Below, one piece after another: positions 50,581-61,783 of a DNA stretch of 64,000 bases. Within the stretch, counting starts at the first letter, position 1. Each line of letters begins with the position of its first letter. The stretch is from Gymnopilus junonius (taxonomy: Eukaryota; Basidiomycota; Agaricomycetes; Agaricales; Galerinaceae): assembly GCA_015501075.1 (NCBI GenBank), contig JADNYJ010000192.1:1-64000 (forward strand), given 5' to 3'. The position numbers and the translations under genes are program-made. Below the pieces are notes generated by a model. It was not told the DNA's origin and did not search any database. It worked only from the letters and a program-made list of their open reading frames with translations.

Positions 50581-53173
50581 ATGTCGACAAAGTAAAAAAT
50601 TGGTTGCAGTCATACTTTCTCCTTCGAGTAAGGCAAACAGGTGAGCCATGCTAATTACAATCTTTAATCCGAATATTTGAAGCCTTCACACCTGGCAGCT
50701 CAACAGCAATTACGAGGCTAGTAAATTTTATCTATTCTGTGGCAGATATCTAAACCGTCCGCAGCCCCAAGCCTCGTCTTTTCGCACTTCTTATAGGAAT
50801 CGACTTCTACGAGCACGTTCGATCTCTACGTTGTGCTGTCGCAGATGCTCTCAAATTCAAGGAATATCTTGAGACCTACCTTGCTGTCCCATCTGATCAA
50901 ATTTGTACTCTTATCAACAAATCCGCGTCACGGGCTGCTATCATCGATGCGCTGAAGGCCATTCGTATGGATTCACGAATTCAGAACGGAGACCCGATTT
51001 TTATTTTCTTTGCTGGACACGGTGCCGAAATTCCGACATCCAAAGGCGATTCTGAAGGCAAGAGGCAATCATTAGTCCCCCAAGATTATTGCGCAAAACC
51101 AGGCCAAGAGATTCCCAGCATTCCGGATCGTACATTTGGTTCATTAGTCGACCTCATTGCAGAGGAGAAAGGAGACAACATCGTCAGTAATTATTTGCTA
51201 TATCCCCGTTCTATCGGTTGACTCGCTGTATGGGTATGGAAGACTGTAGTGCTTGACTGCTGCCATGCAGCTTCTGGAACTAGAGGCAATGACGATATCC
51301 GTGTTCGCTCGATAGAAATCGAACCCACGGTGCATCATCCGGAAATCGATAGCGATATTCCAGACATAGCTGCGAGATCTTTGATAACTACGCCTGGCTT
51401 CTCGAAACGTGGTCTTCGCTCGCATGTACTGTTAGCGGCTTGCAGTTCTTCTGAAAGCTCTATGGAAGCCAACGAACATGGCTATTTCTCATCGGCATTA
51501 CTCAATTTTCTTCAACTTGCTCGTCCAGAAGAGATTACTTACAAGGAAATCTTAACTCGCATTGATAACATACCTGGGTCAGTTACACTTCTGTTGCCCA
51601 GTGCATGCCGATTGATGGTGATTTATTTCTAGTCAAAACCCTCAATGCGAAGGGGTGCATCAGAATAGATATCTATTCGATGGCAAGGTTACTAGACCAA
51701 TCCGTCAATATTATACTGTCGAGTTCAAAGAAGGCGAAATTGCCCTTGGTGCTGGAGCAGTTCATGGCGTTGTAAAAGGAGCGGAGTTCAAGGTCTACAA
51801 AGACGAAGAGACTTTGGATAGTCTACTCGCTACCCTTTTTGTCGATTCAGTGGGCCCTTTTTCTGCCACTCTGAAGGTCTGCCCCGGTGGCCATCCTTTC
51901 ACATATACCAGACTGCTCTCGCATCCAGAGCAAAGCAGGAGAAAGGGTGGACCTTCGCCTGTACATACCACTGGAGGACGAGTTTCTTCCTTGCTTCCGT
52001 GCTTGGCTTTCCCTCACGCAACTAGGGAAAGATAACGTCCACAACATCCTCCTGCTGGATAGCTCCGAAGGTGCAGACGTAGAGCTGGCTATGCGGAACG
52101 ACAAAGTTGTGTGTCTTTATCGAGACGAACGCATAACGCAATTCGGTCTCAAGCAAGCATACTTTGACGTCGAGCCAACCATTGATGAAGTAGCCCGCGT
52201 TCTCAAAGCTCTCGCCCAGTATTTCTGGAAGCTTAATCTTACCAACAACAATCAGGAAATCATGAATTCCATTAAGGTGGAATTTTATCAACTGGATCCT
52301 TCGGACGTCGATTTTGATGAGGATATAGGGATACCGCAGATGACGACCATCCTTCCCAATATATGCGAAAAGAATGCTATTGATTTTGTTGTCGATGAAG
52401 ATGCTCCATATGGCATCAAAATTACCAACAATAGCAATTATGATTTCTACCCCCATCTTTTCTATTTCGATAATAGCGACCTCAGCATAGGTAAATCAAC
52501 CACATGGAATGTCTGAAGGTACTAACATATGTTTATAGCGGGATATTATCAACCGCCCACCAGCGGGCCATATACGCTTGATGTTCCTTTGAAAGCTAAT
52601 GGAGGCAGCCTCACGATTGGTTATGGCTCTGGCGGTGTTGCGCCTTTTTCCTACTTCCTAAGAGACAATCAAGTCGTCGACGTTGGTTTCCTCAAGCTTT
52701 TTATTTCCACCAAACCTCTTGATTTGTCCATAATAACTCAATTGTCTCCATTCGGAGATCTGGCTAGGGATATTTCTGAAGACTCCAAAAATGCGGGAGA
52801 AACTTGGGGAACGATTACTCTACCAGTCGTCCAGCGGCGATACCCACCTACTCCTGAAACACATTGCGTTCAATGTGGTTCTCCCACAGCCAAGTCAATT
52901 GAAATCACAGTCCGTGACCTCGAAGCACGAAATCAACAGTTGAACAAAGAACTCGACATATTGAGACAGGCTTCAAAAAATGACAGGCTCCGCTTCCAAG
53001 AAGAGCTTTCGGCCTTGCGTATGAAACTAACCGATTGCGAGAAAGAGAAAAACACCACCAAAGAAAATATTCAGAACCATCACAGTGGAATCGAAGCTTC
53101 TAGCGCAACGCCACATCTTACATCCAAAATAATTGTTCGTTTTTTCAATTTCTTCAAACGCACCAAGATTTGA
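50581..53173 (+). CDS. Caspase-like protein 1 (peptidase C14) with coiled-coil tail
   Basis: Exon 1 is only ATGTCGACAAA (50581-50591); exon 2 starts at 50765 and gives NPKPRLFALLIGIDFYEHVR. The p20-like domain continues with FIFFAGHGAEIPTSKG (catalytic His), then, after an intron, VVLDCCHAASGTRGNDDIRV (catalytic Cys) and SHVLLAACSSSESSMEANEH. After QNPQCEGVHQNRYLF a long conserved region begins: AGAVHGVVKGAEFKVY, DLRLYIPLEDEF, KITNNSNYDFYPHLFYFDNS, LTIGYGSGGVAPFSYFL and GFLKLFISTKPLDLSIITQL, then TWGTITLPVVQRRYPP. The end is a coiled coil (RDLEARNQQLNKELDILRQA) and a basic, aromatic C-terminus VRFFNFFKRTKI that could bind membrane. One frame change near GG 51876-51877 is explained by one surplus G. 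Substrate unknown; first gene of a four-member cluster. Confidence 0.8.
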
Positions 53174-53784
53174 GTTCAGCGCATTTGGCTCTTTTATATT
53201 TATTTTCTAAGGCCCTCACAGCTCCAATTTTGATTTTCCTCACGATAAAAATCGTAGTCGCTCCAGCAGTTATTTGCCTACTATTTTACCCTTACAAGGC
53301 GTGAGCGGCTTATGGCTATAGTTAAGTGTCCGCAAACTTTCTTTTTAACTTTCTTCCCGTATTTCATTCACCGGGTTGTACACGTCTGAAATTCGCTGTG
53401 TAATCTGAGAGTTTGCTTCAGGCGGTGATTGTTTTTTTTCAATACTGAGCGCTCTAGTAGTATCCATTTATAATCATATTACTTATCATGATCAACTTCC
53501 AGTATAATTAAAATTTTGATAATTGGACACAGATGGGAAACAAAAACCCAGGTCAATGGCATTCCCAGGTTATCGTCCGTTCGTGAGAAAGAATGCCAGC
53601 GTCTTGTAACTTTGGCGCCCAATTTATCCAATTCTATCGGATTCATCTCACTCTTGTGCTTTGATTAGTCGTTAGAAAACGAGTTCTAGTCTTATTGGTC
53701 ATGGGGTCAATGATGCAGCGTCATTCATGTCGGACAGACAAAACGGCTGAAAATAGTGACGAATATATATTTGTATTGGCCAAT

Positions 53785-54219
53785 TTAGTAATGTCCATAC
53801 TGAGACCTTGGGCGGGGGTATCTGTCTGGCGTACGTGTACGGCGAGGCAGGAATCCTCTAAATGCTTCCATTTCTCGAATCTTGAGATCCTCCTCTAATC
53901 CAAGCGCCTTTTTTTGCTCTCTCTCGAGCTCTTCTTGAAGACGTTTTGTTGTTCGTTTGGCCTCGTCAAATTCAATTTTCCTTATTTCTTCTGTATCTAG
54001 AACCTTCTGCTCCAGCATATCACAGAGTTCTTTGAGTCTTTCCTGCTCTTCTTGATCTCTTTTTTGCGAATCCCGCAGAGCTTGAATCCACGACTGCATC
54101 TCCTCCAGACGTCTCCAGAACTGTGTGATATCTGGGTGTTGGAAGCGTCGATCGTTATCCAAAAAATTCCCACTGCTCAAGTTGTTCCTATTTTCCAGAT
54201 AAATCAGTACTTCTGTCAC
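53785..54219 (-). CDS. Coiled-coil protein, unknown
   Basis: A 144-codon minus frame, MTEVLIYLENRNNLSSGNFL.. then FWRRLEEMQSWIQALRDSQK, RLKELCDMLEQKVLDTEEIR and RTTKRLQEELEREQKKALGL, a strong coiled coil, ending RRTRTPDRYPRPRSQYGHY. A further exon may lie at 54677-54895 (HQVHSSIFTRAQDIFSSQYE). It sits between caspase-like genes 1 and 2, whose tails are also coiled coils, so a partner or a detached tail is conceivable. Family not recognised. Confidence 0.4.
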   Translation of the reverse strand: MTEVLIYLENRNNLSSGNFLDNDRRFQHPDITQFWRRLEEMQSWIQALRDSQKRDQEEQERLKELCDMLEQKVLDTEEIRKIEFDEAKRTTKRLQEELEREQKKALGLEEDLKIREMEAFRGFLPRRTRTPDRYPRPRSQYGHY

Positions 54220-54925
54220 GCTTCAAGGCTTCTGCTTACGATGCTGAAGTGTTCGTAAGGTTACACGAAGCAAAGGCCATGACGATCCTCAAGAAGAAGT
54301 AGAAATGGCCTTTCTTAAATGCATTGTGATAGAATGAGTCAGCCTTTCCACACACGAGTCATGGTTTACCGGAATAATTACGGATCAAAAGTACTTATTG
54401 TAACAGTCAGAACTTACATAGAAGCATGCCATGAACAGCTAAGAACTGGACCACGGTTGTACCTGCTGTACCTGGTTCTATTTAGCTAAATATAGATTAG
54501 TGTTTCAGGCTATTATTGGCACTCAGGGGCTCACAGGTCAAGCGCCCAGTGTTCATCAGGTAATCAGCACTAGAAGGCCTCAAGTACGGCGTTGTCACTT
54601 ATGCTCAAGCCATGAGATCAAAGATCGGAAGAACTCTACACCTGGGCATAAACATTTGCCACTTCACACCGTCTTCCTACACCCGACGTTCACAACTCTG
54701 TAACGATGTCGCATTTATTGCAGAGAAAGCATGAGTATCTTCAGGCCATATATCAGTAAGTAGATCCACTTGGGCAGACATGATACCAATTTCATATTGA
54801 CTAGAGAAAATATCCTGGGCTCTGGTGAAAATACTGGAATGAACTTGATGTAAGGTCGAGATGGATATTTCAGCCGCATTCGAACCTAATGACAAATAAC
54901 ATCACAATGTAGTGGCCGCCAAGTT

Positions 54926-57592
54926 ATGAACGACCACGTACAAAGGTATGTGGGCATAAAACCCAATTTTCTATGGAGTAAAGAACTGTCTACAGACACA
55001 GCGAATATCCCAAGCTGTTTGCCTTGACTATAGGTATAAATCAGTATAGCAATCCATGCTATCGCCACCTTCAAGGCTGTGTAGCTGATACTGATGCGGT
55101 GGATGCGTTTCTTCTCGAGGAGTTGGGAGTTCCAGAAGCGCAAATCACAAGTCTTCGAGATTCCCAAGCAACTAGACACCCAATCATCAAAGCCATTGAA
55201 TCTTTCATTGTGGATCATAGAATTGAAGAGAACAACCCAATACTGATATACTTTGCTGGACACGGCAGTGAAGCTAAATCGCCCGCCGGTTGGTTCTCTG
55301 AAGACTCTAAGAGCCAACTGCTTATACCATATGACTGCGGAGAAATCGTTGAGGGTCAGACCATTCACGGCATCCCCGATCGCACGTTTGGTTGGCTCCT
55401 CAAACAGATCGCTGACAGCAAGGGGCACAATATAGTGAGGACTTACCGAATTCTCCATGTAGTGGTCACTCGTTGAGAGTCATTTTTTACAGTCAGTTGT
55501 CCTTGATAGTTGCTGTTCTGGGTCAGGAACTCGAGCAATACCAGAGCTTTTGGTTGCCCGCAAGGTTAACTATAATCTCGAGCTTCCTTATAATCTTGAC
55601 GATCGCCTCCATCCGAAGCACTCAGGCGAGACAGGATCAAAGGAAATTCACATAGCTCCTGGTTTCGACAACGGTGGTTTAAAGTCGCACGTTTTGCTTG
55701 CTGCTTGTGGATCTGGTGAACTCGCTCGAGAGACACATGGACGTGGTGCCTTTACACAGGCGTTGTTAGACACTCTTCATGGAAGAAACATCCAAAAAAT
55801 CACTTATTCAAATCTCCTCCACCTAATGCCAGCGTTGTCAATGTATGTTTGCCTCTGATTCTGAAAACGTAATTTCCGTTGACAAAGAAAACCAGGCAAA
55901 ATCCTCAGTGCGAGGGTGCATATAAGAATCGCATCATTTTCGATGGCAAAGTACCACTTCACCATCGAATTATATACAAGACTTCCTTGGACTCCAGAAC
56001 ATTGAAAATATGCGCCGGCGCAGCCCATGGAATAACAGCAGGCTCGAAATTCTCGATTTGGAGAAACGATGGAAGCTATCTAGGCAATGGACGCCCATTA
56101 ACGACTGTCGTTGTGGGCATAATAAATCCACTTTCGTCGGTGGTAACATCGGACTTTGATGAAACATTCATTTCTGTCAATGGAACCTGTTTCGTGGCGG
56201 AGCTTATCGAGCCTGGGAAAGCACCCGATTTACGTGTCTACATTCCACCTGATCCACAAATGAATGTGGTTTTCAACTCGTTATTTGGGATGCAACGAGG
56301 CCCAGATAAAGCTATAATGAATTTCATCCTATCAACAATAGAAAATGCTCACTTTTCAATTGTCTGGGAGAACGGCTTTTGTATTGATATCCACGATCTA
56401 GAAGTCAATCAACATGGATTGAAACGGCTTCCACATGTTATACCTTTGGGCACAGACGCATTCATGATGCGCAAGATCTTCCACGGTCTTGCGCATTACG
56501 AATATCACCTTCGCCGCTCGAATACCATGCAGTCGAGACGCAGCCCTTTGCGAAAGAATGTCAGCCTTGAAATATACAGGACCCCCCCTTACAGCCGCAC
56601 GGACGTATCAATTTCTCCTCAGGGAACCAATTTGAATGACCCTGAAAAAGGTATAGAATTGATCCAGGACGATTCGTGGTACGTTTTCAAGCTCAATAAT
56701 CAAACGACCGTCGATCTCTATCCTGCGCTTTTCTACTTCGACAACTGCGATTTGAGCATCCGTGAGTGCTCCTCAAAGAGTGTGTATGATGTTGCTACAT
56801 TGCATGTACAGATTCACTGTACGAACCACCAAGTGGACAAAACAAGGTTGATCCACCGCTCAAAGCCGGTCAATCGCTCACCATTGGTTACGGCGGAGGA
56901 GGCGGAGTTCCATACGTTTTCAATGTTCGTCAATCTCAGGCGTTTGAAATCGGGTTTTTGAAGCTTTTTCTGGCCACCGAATATTTGGATTTTTCGAACA
57001 TAGGACAGGATTCACCGCTAGAAATAAACAGCCGAAGCATGGAGCAGTTTCTATCTAAACGAACTTCTGGACAGTGGGATACCATACTTGTACCATTCGT
57101 TGTCAGGAAGCGGTCTTTTTCCAGCGGCACAGCAACAGACAGCCCGTGAGTAACAACAGTTGATTTTTCAAGCTAGAGCTGATGGTCTTTTGTTTGAAGA
57201 GACCGCCTATCTTCCACCAATAGTGTAAGTTTTCTCAAGCCAGACGCACGTTCACTCTCATTTTAGTCCGTCCAGAACGCATTTTTAGAAACTTTCTCAG
57301 GCCGCACTAGGCTCATTGAAACCAATGGCAATGCACCACACGCACAAAGGTCATCGAAGCATCTGTCCAACCACTTCGAGCAATGAAGACTGACATGCAG
57401 CGAACCAGTACTGGGACGATTTCAAATCATGGAGGCATGCAGGACTTAGAGAAGGTAATGGGAAAGATGCTGGATGGACTCGGCCAAATGTCAACTGTTC
57501 AGGAGCAGCGTTCAAAGGAGTTGCTTGATCTGAGAAAACGATTGGAAGCTTTGAATGATACTCAACTTGGGGAAAGACTGGGCAGCCCTTAA
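54926..57592 (+). CDS. Caspase-like protein 2 (peptidase C14) with coiled-coil tail
   Basis: Exon 1 (54926-54945, MNDHVQ) splices in frame to HSEYPKLFALTIGINQYSNP. The protease domain has LQGCVADTDAVDAFLLEELG, ILIYFAGHGSEAKSPAG (catalytic His), and after an intron SVVLDSCCSGSGTRAIPE (catalytic Cys) and SHVLLAACGSGELARETHGR. The conserved region follows: QNPQCEGAYKNRIIFDGKV, CAGAAHGITAGSKFSIW, DLRVYIPPDPQMNVVF, VDLYPALFYFDNCDLSI, SLTIGYGGGGVPYVFNV, GFLKLFLATEYLDFSNIGQD and WDTILVPFVVRKRSF. The last exon (about 57383-57592) adds a helical end KVMGKMLDGLGQMSTVQEQR and KELLDLRKRLEALND. Frame intact throughout. It is the most diverged of the four. Confidence 0.8.
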
Positions 57593-57727
57593 TGCGAACT
57601 TCCTGCCCATGGCACAAGCGAAATTGTATTGTGATACTCTCATTTTTGTTATAATATATATATACAGGTGGCAATAGCACGGAAATAAATACGACGACTA
57701 TTTGAATGAAACGTATCATCATTAAAA

Positions 57728-59917
57728 TCATTCTTTATTCTCATTCAATGGCGCGCGACGCTGAACAACCGGGATCAGGATGGTATCCCACCTCTCAGCC
57801 TTCGGCCTTGGACGGTATTGACCTAATCCGCGATCAATATCGAAGGGAGAGGTTTGAGAGATGTAGGAGAAATCAATAGGCTTAGTCGATATAAATAACT
57901 TGAAGAAGCTGACATCAAGGTGCTGCCCGTCTTTGAGGGAGAAACAAAATGGCTCTCGTCCACCGCCGAAGCCATAGCCAATAGTAAGTTCTCCATTAAC
58001 TCCATTATCCTGCCTTGGTAAAGGAGAGTCCTGCTTGTAAGATAGATTGGGCAGAGCGGGACTTAGATAACAGTCCTCTGTAAAATAGTATAAATCAAAC
58101 CGAATGAAGTAAAAACAAGACTAACTTACTGATGCTGAGGTCGGTGTTGTCAAACCAAAATAGGTATGGATATAAGTCGAAGTTAGACTCGTTGACCAAC
58201 TTGATCCCGTAGGGAATCTCTTCATTAACGTCCACATCAATAGTGCCGCTGTTACAGAGATTTTTTCCGAAAGCAACGAGGTCATCGTCATCGTTCTCCT
58301 CCAGTTCATAAAACTCTAGACGAACGAGGCTTGTGAGTTTGGAATTGCTATTAGCTTTATTCAGCTCCCGGTAAAAATGTGCGATGCGGCTGAATGTCCA
58401 GCCCACCCTATCGGAATCAACGATATCAACTGTCTTGAATTGTTGGGTAAATCCATACCGCGTTACTCGTTCATCTGCTATCTCAAACTGCACATCCGCC
58501 CCCTTCATAGTTGCCTTCAAATGTGCAATACTTTGATCAGCCACTAGGGTGATATTGTGCAAGTCGTACTTATGGTTGTTGTGATCATTTCGGACCGACT
58601 CGAACACGGTGAAAAAGGAATTTCCCTGGGGGACAAATAGTCGAACATCCTCTTTTTGTCCGGCCTTGGTTTGAATAGCGATACAAGGATTGACGCCAGG
58701 ATATGGGAGGTCGTTAAGAGTTGAGGTGAACGCAGCCACAGACTTGACAGTGCCAAGGGTCAGCCGTTTTTCGAACCTGAGGTCGCTTTCTGAGTAGATA
58801 GAAAATTCGGCGCCCTCTGTCACCCCGTGAGCAGAACCAGCTTCTACAGTAATTGAAATATGCCCCTGCAAGGTGCGCTCCCCAAAATTGACGCGGAAGG
58901 TGCGAGCAGGCGCGGCCACTTTAGCATTGAAAAGTATACGATGCTGATTTTTGCCTTCACATTGTGGGTTTTGACTATTTTACATGGTCAGCGACTATAA
59001 TCAAAGGAACGAGGAACAGAATTTACCCTTGGATGGCGTCCATCTGCGTCAAGATATCACAATACCGTAGCTTATCCGGGGAATGCGTTTTGAAGAGTTT
59101 AAGAAGAGCTACCGAGAAGTTCCCATGGCCGTTGATCTCTTTTGCCTGCTCTGACGCACCGCAAGCTGCGATGAGCATATGCGATTGCAAGCCTGCTGGT
59201 CGATAATGATCAATAGTTCCCTTTCTCCGTGGCTCTGTAGGTTTTCCTTCGACCTCTTGCAGATTTGCATCCCGAGATATCCTTTGACGAAGGTTTGCAT
59301 CAATTGGTCCTTCGATCTCTATAGAACGTACGATGGTGGTGGAAGGGTTATTACCAATGTCCCTGGTGCCGGATGCTGAATGGCAACAATCCAAAATGAC
59401 GGTCTTCAAACGTGAGACAAATGTCAAGAGAAAGATGAGCTGAAAAAAGACTCACAATATTGTCGCCTTTCTGAGCTGCAATGCTTCCAATTAGCCTCTC
59501 AATTTGTCGATCGGTAATGGTCGCAATTTCTTCTCCCGGCTCCGAAGAAAAGTCATATGGTACAAGCATCTGTATCTTCACCCCGGGATTCACTCCTTCT
59601 GCGAGCTCTGTTCCATGACCAGCGTAAAAAATGACTATCGGGTCGTCCGTGAGGATCAACGGGTTTGTAGCCATCCCTTCCAATGCTGCGACGATGTTAG
59701 AACGCGTCGCGTGCTCGTTTAGCAGGACCTTAATCTGGTCTGCCGGGACATGGAGATCATTCTCGAGGTATGACCTGAAGGCGAGGGCATCGGGCTCGGC
59801 GCCATGGAGAGTGCTGAACTGCTTGACCTTGTAACGGTTAATCCCGATAATGAGGGCAAATAGACGGGGTATGAGGAAAGCACTGGGAGCAGGGGAAGGG
59901 AAGTGAGCTACTGACAT
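57728..59917 (-). CDS. Caspase-like protein 3 (peptidase C14), no coiled-coil tail
   Basis: The start at 59917 gives MSVAHFPSPAPSAFLIPRLF. The protease domain has HGAEPDALAFRSYLENDLHV, PIVIFYAGHGTELAEGVN (catalytic His), and, after an intron at 59406-59455, VILDCCHSASGTRDIGNN (catalytic Cys) and SHMLIAACGASEQAKEINGH. The conserved region: QNPQCEGKNQHRILFNAKV, AGSAHGVTEGAEFSIYSESD, DVRLFVPQGNSFFTVFESVR, FDLYPYLFWFDNTDLSI, LTIGYGFGGGREPFCFSL, VSFFKLFISTKPIDFSYISQ and RWDTILIPVVQRRAPLNEN, with a stop at 57728 right after the last block. It thus lacks the coiled coils of proteins 1 and 2. Frame intact. Tail-to-tail with gene 2 (about 135 bp apart). Confidence 0.85.
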
Positions 59918-60320
59918 TACATATACTTAGAGAGCGCTGGGGAAGAAACTCACATTACCTATAACATCCCTTCCTTTATCTCTTATTCTCCGCGGAACTT
60001 CAGCAACTCCAAGTACGACTCTAGGAAGGAGAGGCTGTGCGTCTGATACCGATTAGCTGTCAATAGGTGCCCAAATTCACGGCGCTTACTGGAGTGCACA
60101 CTAGCGCCTTATGCAGTAGCTTTTACGTCTGGGGACTCACTGAAGGCCATCAATGACATAGGATGATGATTCACCGAAAGTGATTACCTACCGTGGTCAT
60201 AAGGAGGACAGATATCACTACAAAATCAAAATCACACTGAACATGCGTGGCCCGTGGGGTATGAATGAGCCAAAGGGAGATAAGGGGGCGTTATTTTTGT
60301 CGTCATTCACTTTGAAAGCC

Positions 60321-60352
60321 GTGTTTGGCCCTTTTGGAGTGGCGTCGGAGGT
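60321..60352 (+). repeat. 32-bp direct repeat, left copy
   Basis: Starts GTGTTTGGCCCTTTTGGAGT and ends GGCGTCGGAGGT. Repeated at 61373-61403 with one C fewer. The pair brackets the terminal-inverted-repeat element. Confidence 0.7.
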
Positions 60353-60406
60353 TATATCGGAGAACGTCAGTTTGCTACTTCTCTGATCATTTGATCGACT
60401 GGTGAG

Positions 60407-61288
60407 CCAGGCTCCTAAAACCAGCCTCTAGTATCGCTCGCAAGAGCTTCATCTGAGAGCGGGACGCATGTGTTTCATCAGAGAGCAAACACGGTCAAAT
60501 ATTTTGATGTACAAACAAAGCTAAGAGCTCAAGCTCGCGATATAGAGGCTGGCATTTTATAGATTCACGTGATCTGCGTGGGCAACCGTCAAGGTTTTTT
60601 TTTACAGTGTGACACGCAGGCGCGTCACCAGAACCACGCCCAATTTGGAACTGCTGAATTCCCCCCTTGTCCACTACAATTAGGAGGTAAACCCCTTTCC
60701 TCATGTCGATTTAGCCATGCCGTTTGTTCAAACAGTTAAAGATAAATACAATTGGCACAATTAGCAATTATGCTGCTTGAATAAGTGAGAAACACGCAAG
60801 GTAACCTTCCCATGGTGTTATTGTAATGAGTGCAAGTGCATGGGTTCACCTAATTGTACACAAAAATATGGCTCTCCTGCTCATTCACACTAGAATTATG
60901 GTAACAGTAACAGTAGACACATTATTAAAGAAAACTCACACCTAATTTGCATAAATACAGGGGAAGGAACTTAATACTTGAAATAATTATTGGATTAACA
61001 GCCCACAATGCCTCTCCCTTGTCACTCTGCAGTCGATGATGTTCTTCGTGCCTTCGAGCATGCAAGCATCAATATCGGCGGCCTCCTGCTGTAAAAAAAA
61101 ACCTTGACATTGCCCACGCAGATCACGTGAATCTATAAAATGCCAGCCTCTATATCGCGAGCTTGAGCCCTTAGCTTTGTTTGTACATCAAAATATTTGA
61201 CTGTGTTTGCTCTCTGATGAAACACATGCATCCCGCTCTCAGATGAAGCTCTTGCGAGCGATACTAGAGGCTGGTTTTAGGAGCCTGG
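60407..61288. mobile_element. Non-autonomous DNA transposon with ~200-bp TIRs
   Basis: 60407-60607 and 61089-61288 are inverted copies differing at only a few positions. Both ends start CCAGGCTCCTAAAACCAGCC and the inner limits end TCAAGG followed by T9 ACAG. The 480-bp centre holds no long frame, but at 61008-61094 a short frame MPLPCHSAVDDVLRAFEHAS.. runs into the right TIR and stops there, as if the beginning of a longer transposon gene had been cut off. No clear target-site duplication beside the ends. Its position between caspase-like genes 3 and 4 may have aided their duplication. Confidence 0.75.
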
Positions 61289-61372
61289 GACGTTAATAGT
61301 TGTCAGAGTTTCGTTGAAACCTCGGATCAACGATAAGATTAGATAAGTCCCATGTGACTGGTTTGGAGTCTG

Positions 61373-61403
61373 GTGTTTGGCCTTTTGGAGTGGCGTCGGA
61401 GGT
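61373..61403 (+). repeat. 32-bp direct repeat, right copy
   Basis: Matches 60321-60352 except for one missing C in the CCC run. Lies 85 bp outside the right inverted repeat. Confidence 0.7.
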
Positions 61404-61783
61404 AGTTTGTTGTTGTCTATTTTTGGACACGGCTAAACCCGACTCAGAAAGTCACGCTCTGGTTCACTACCGAGCCAGTTTCCTCCCATCGACTTAGCAG
61501 GCGGGCGAACTTTCCTTTCAACTAAATTAGGTTGGCGTTATTTGTGCCCAGAAACAAAAACGTTGAGTGCCGCATTTACGAAGTGGGTCCACCTATCGAC
61601 ATTTGTATACTGTCTCCTGGCCACCTTACCGAATAATTTCTCCCACTAGTAGTAGCAGTGGTAAGCATTGATCAACAATATATTTTGCAGTAGTACTACC
61701 TAAGGAACAATCCGGCTTCGCTATAATTGGCACATTATCATATCCATATCTTCTTCTCCAAGCCCCCGATCGATTGTGATTTC

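Noticed and set aside
52022..52456. 144-codon minus frame opposite caspase-like gene 1
   Set aside because: The plus strand codes the conserved LYPHLFYFDN region, so the minus frame is a shadow.
54886..55458. 190-codon minus frame opposite caspase-like gene 2
   Set aside because: The plus strand there codes the conserved protease N-terminus and FAGHG motif, so the minus frame is a shadow.
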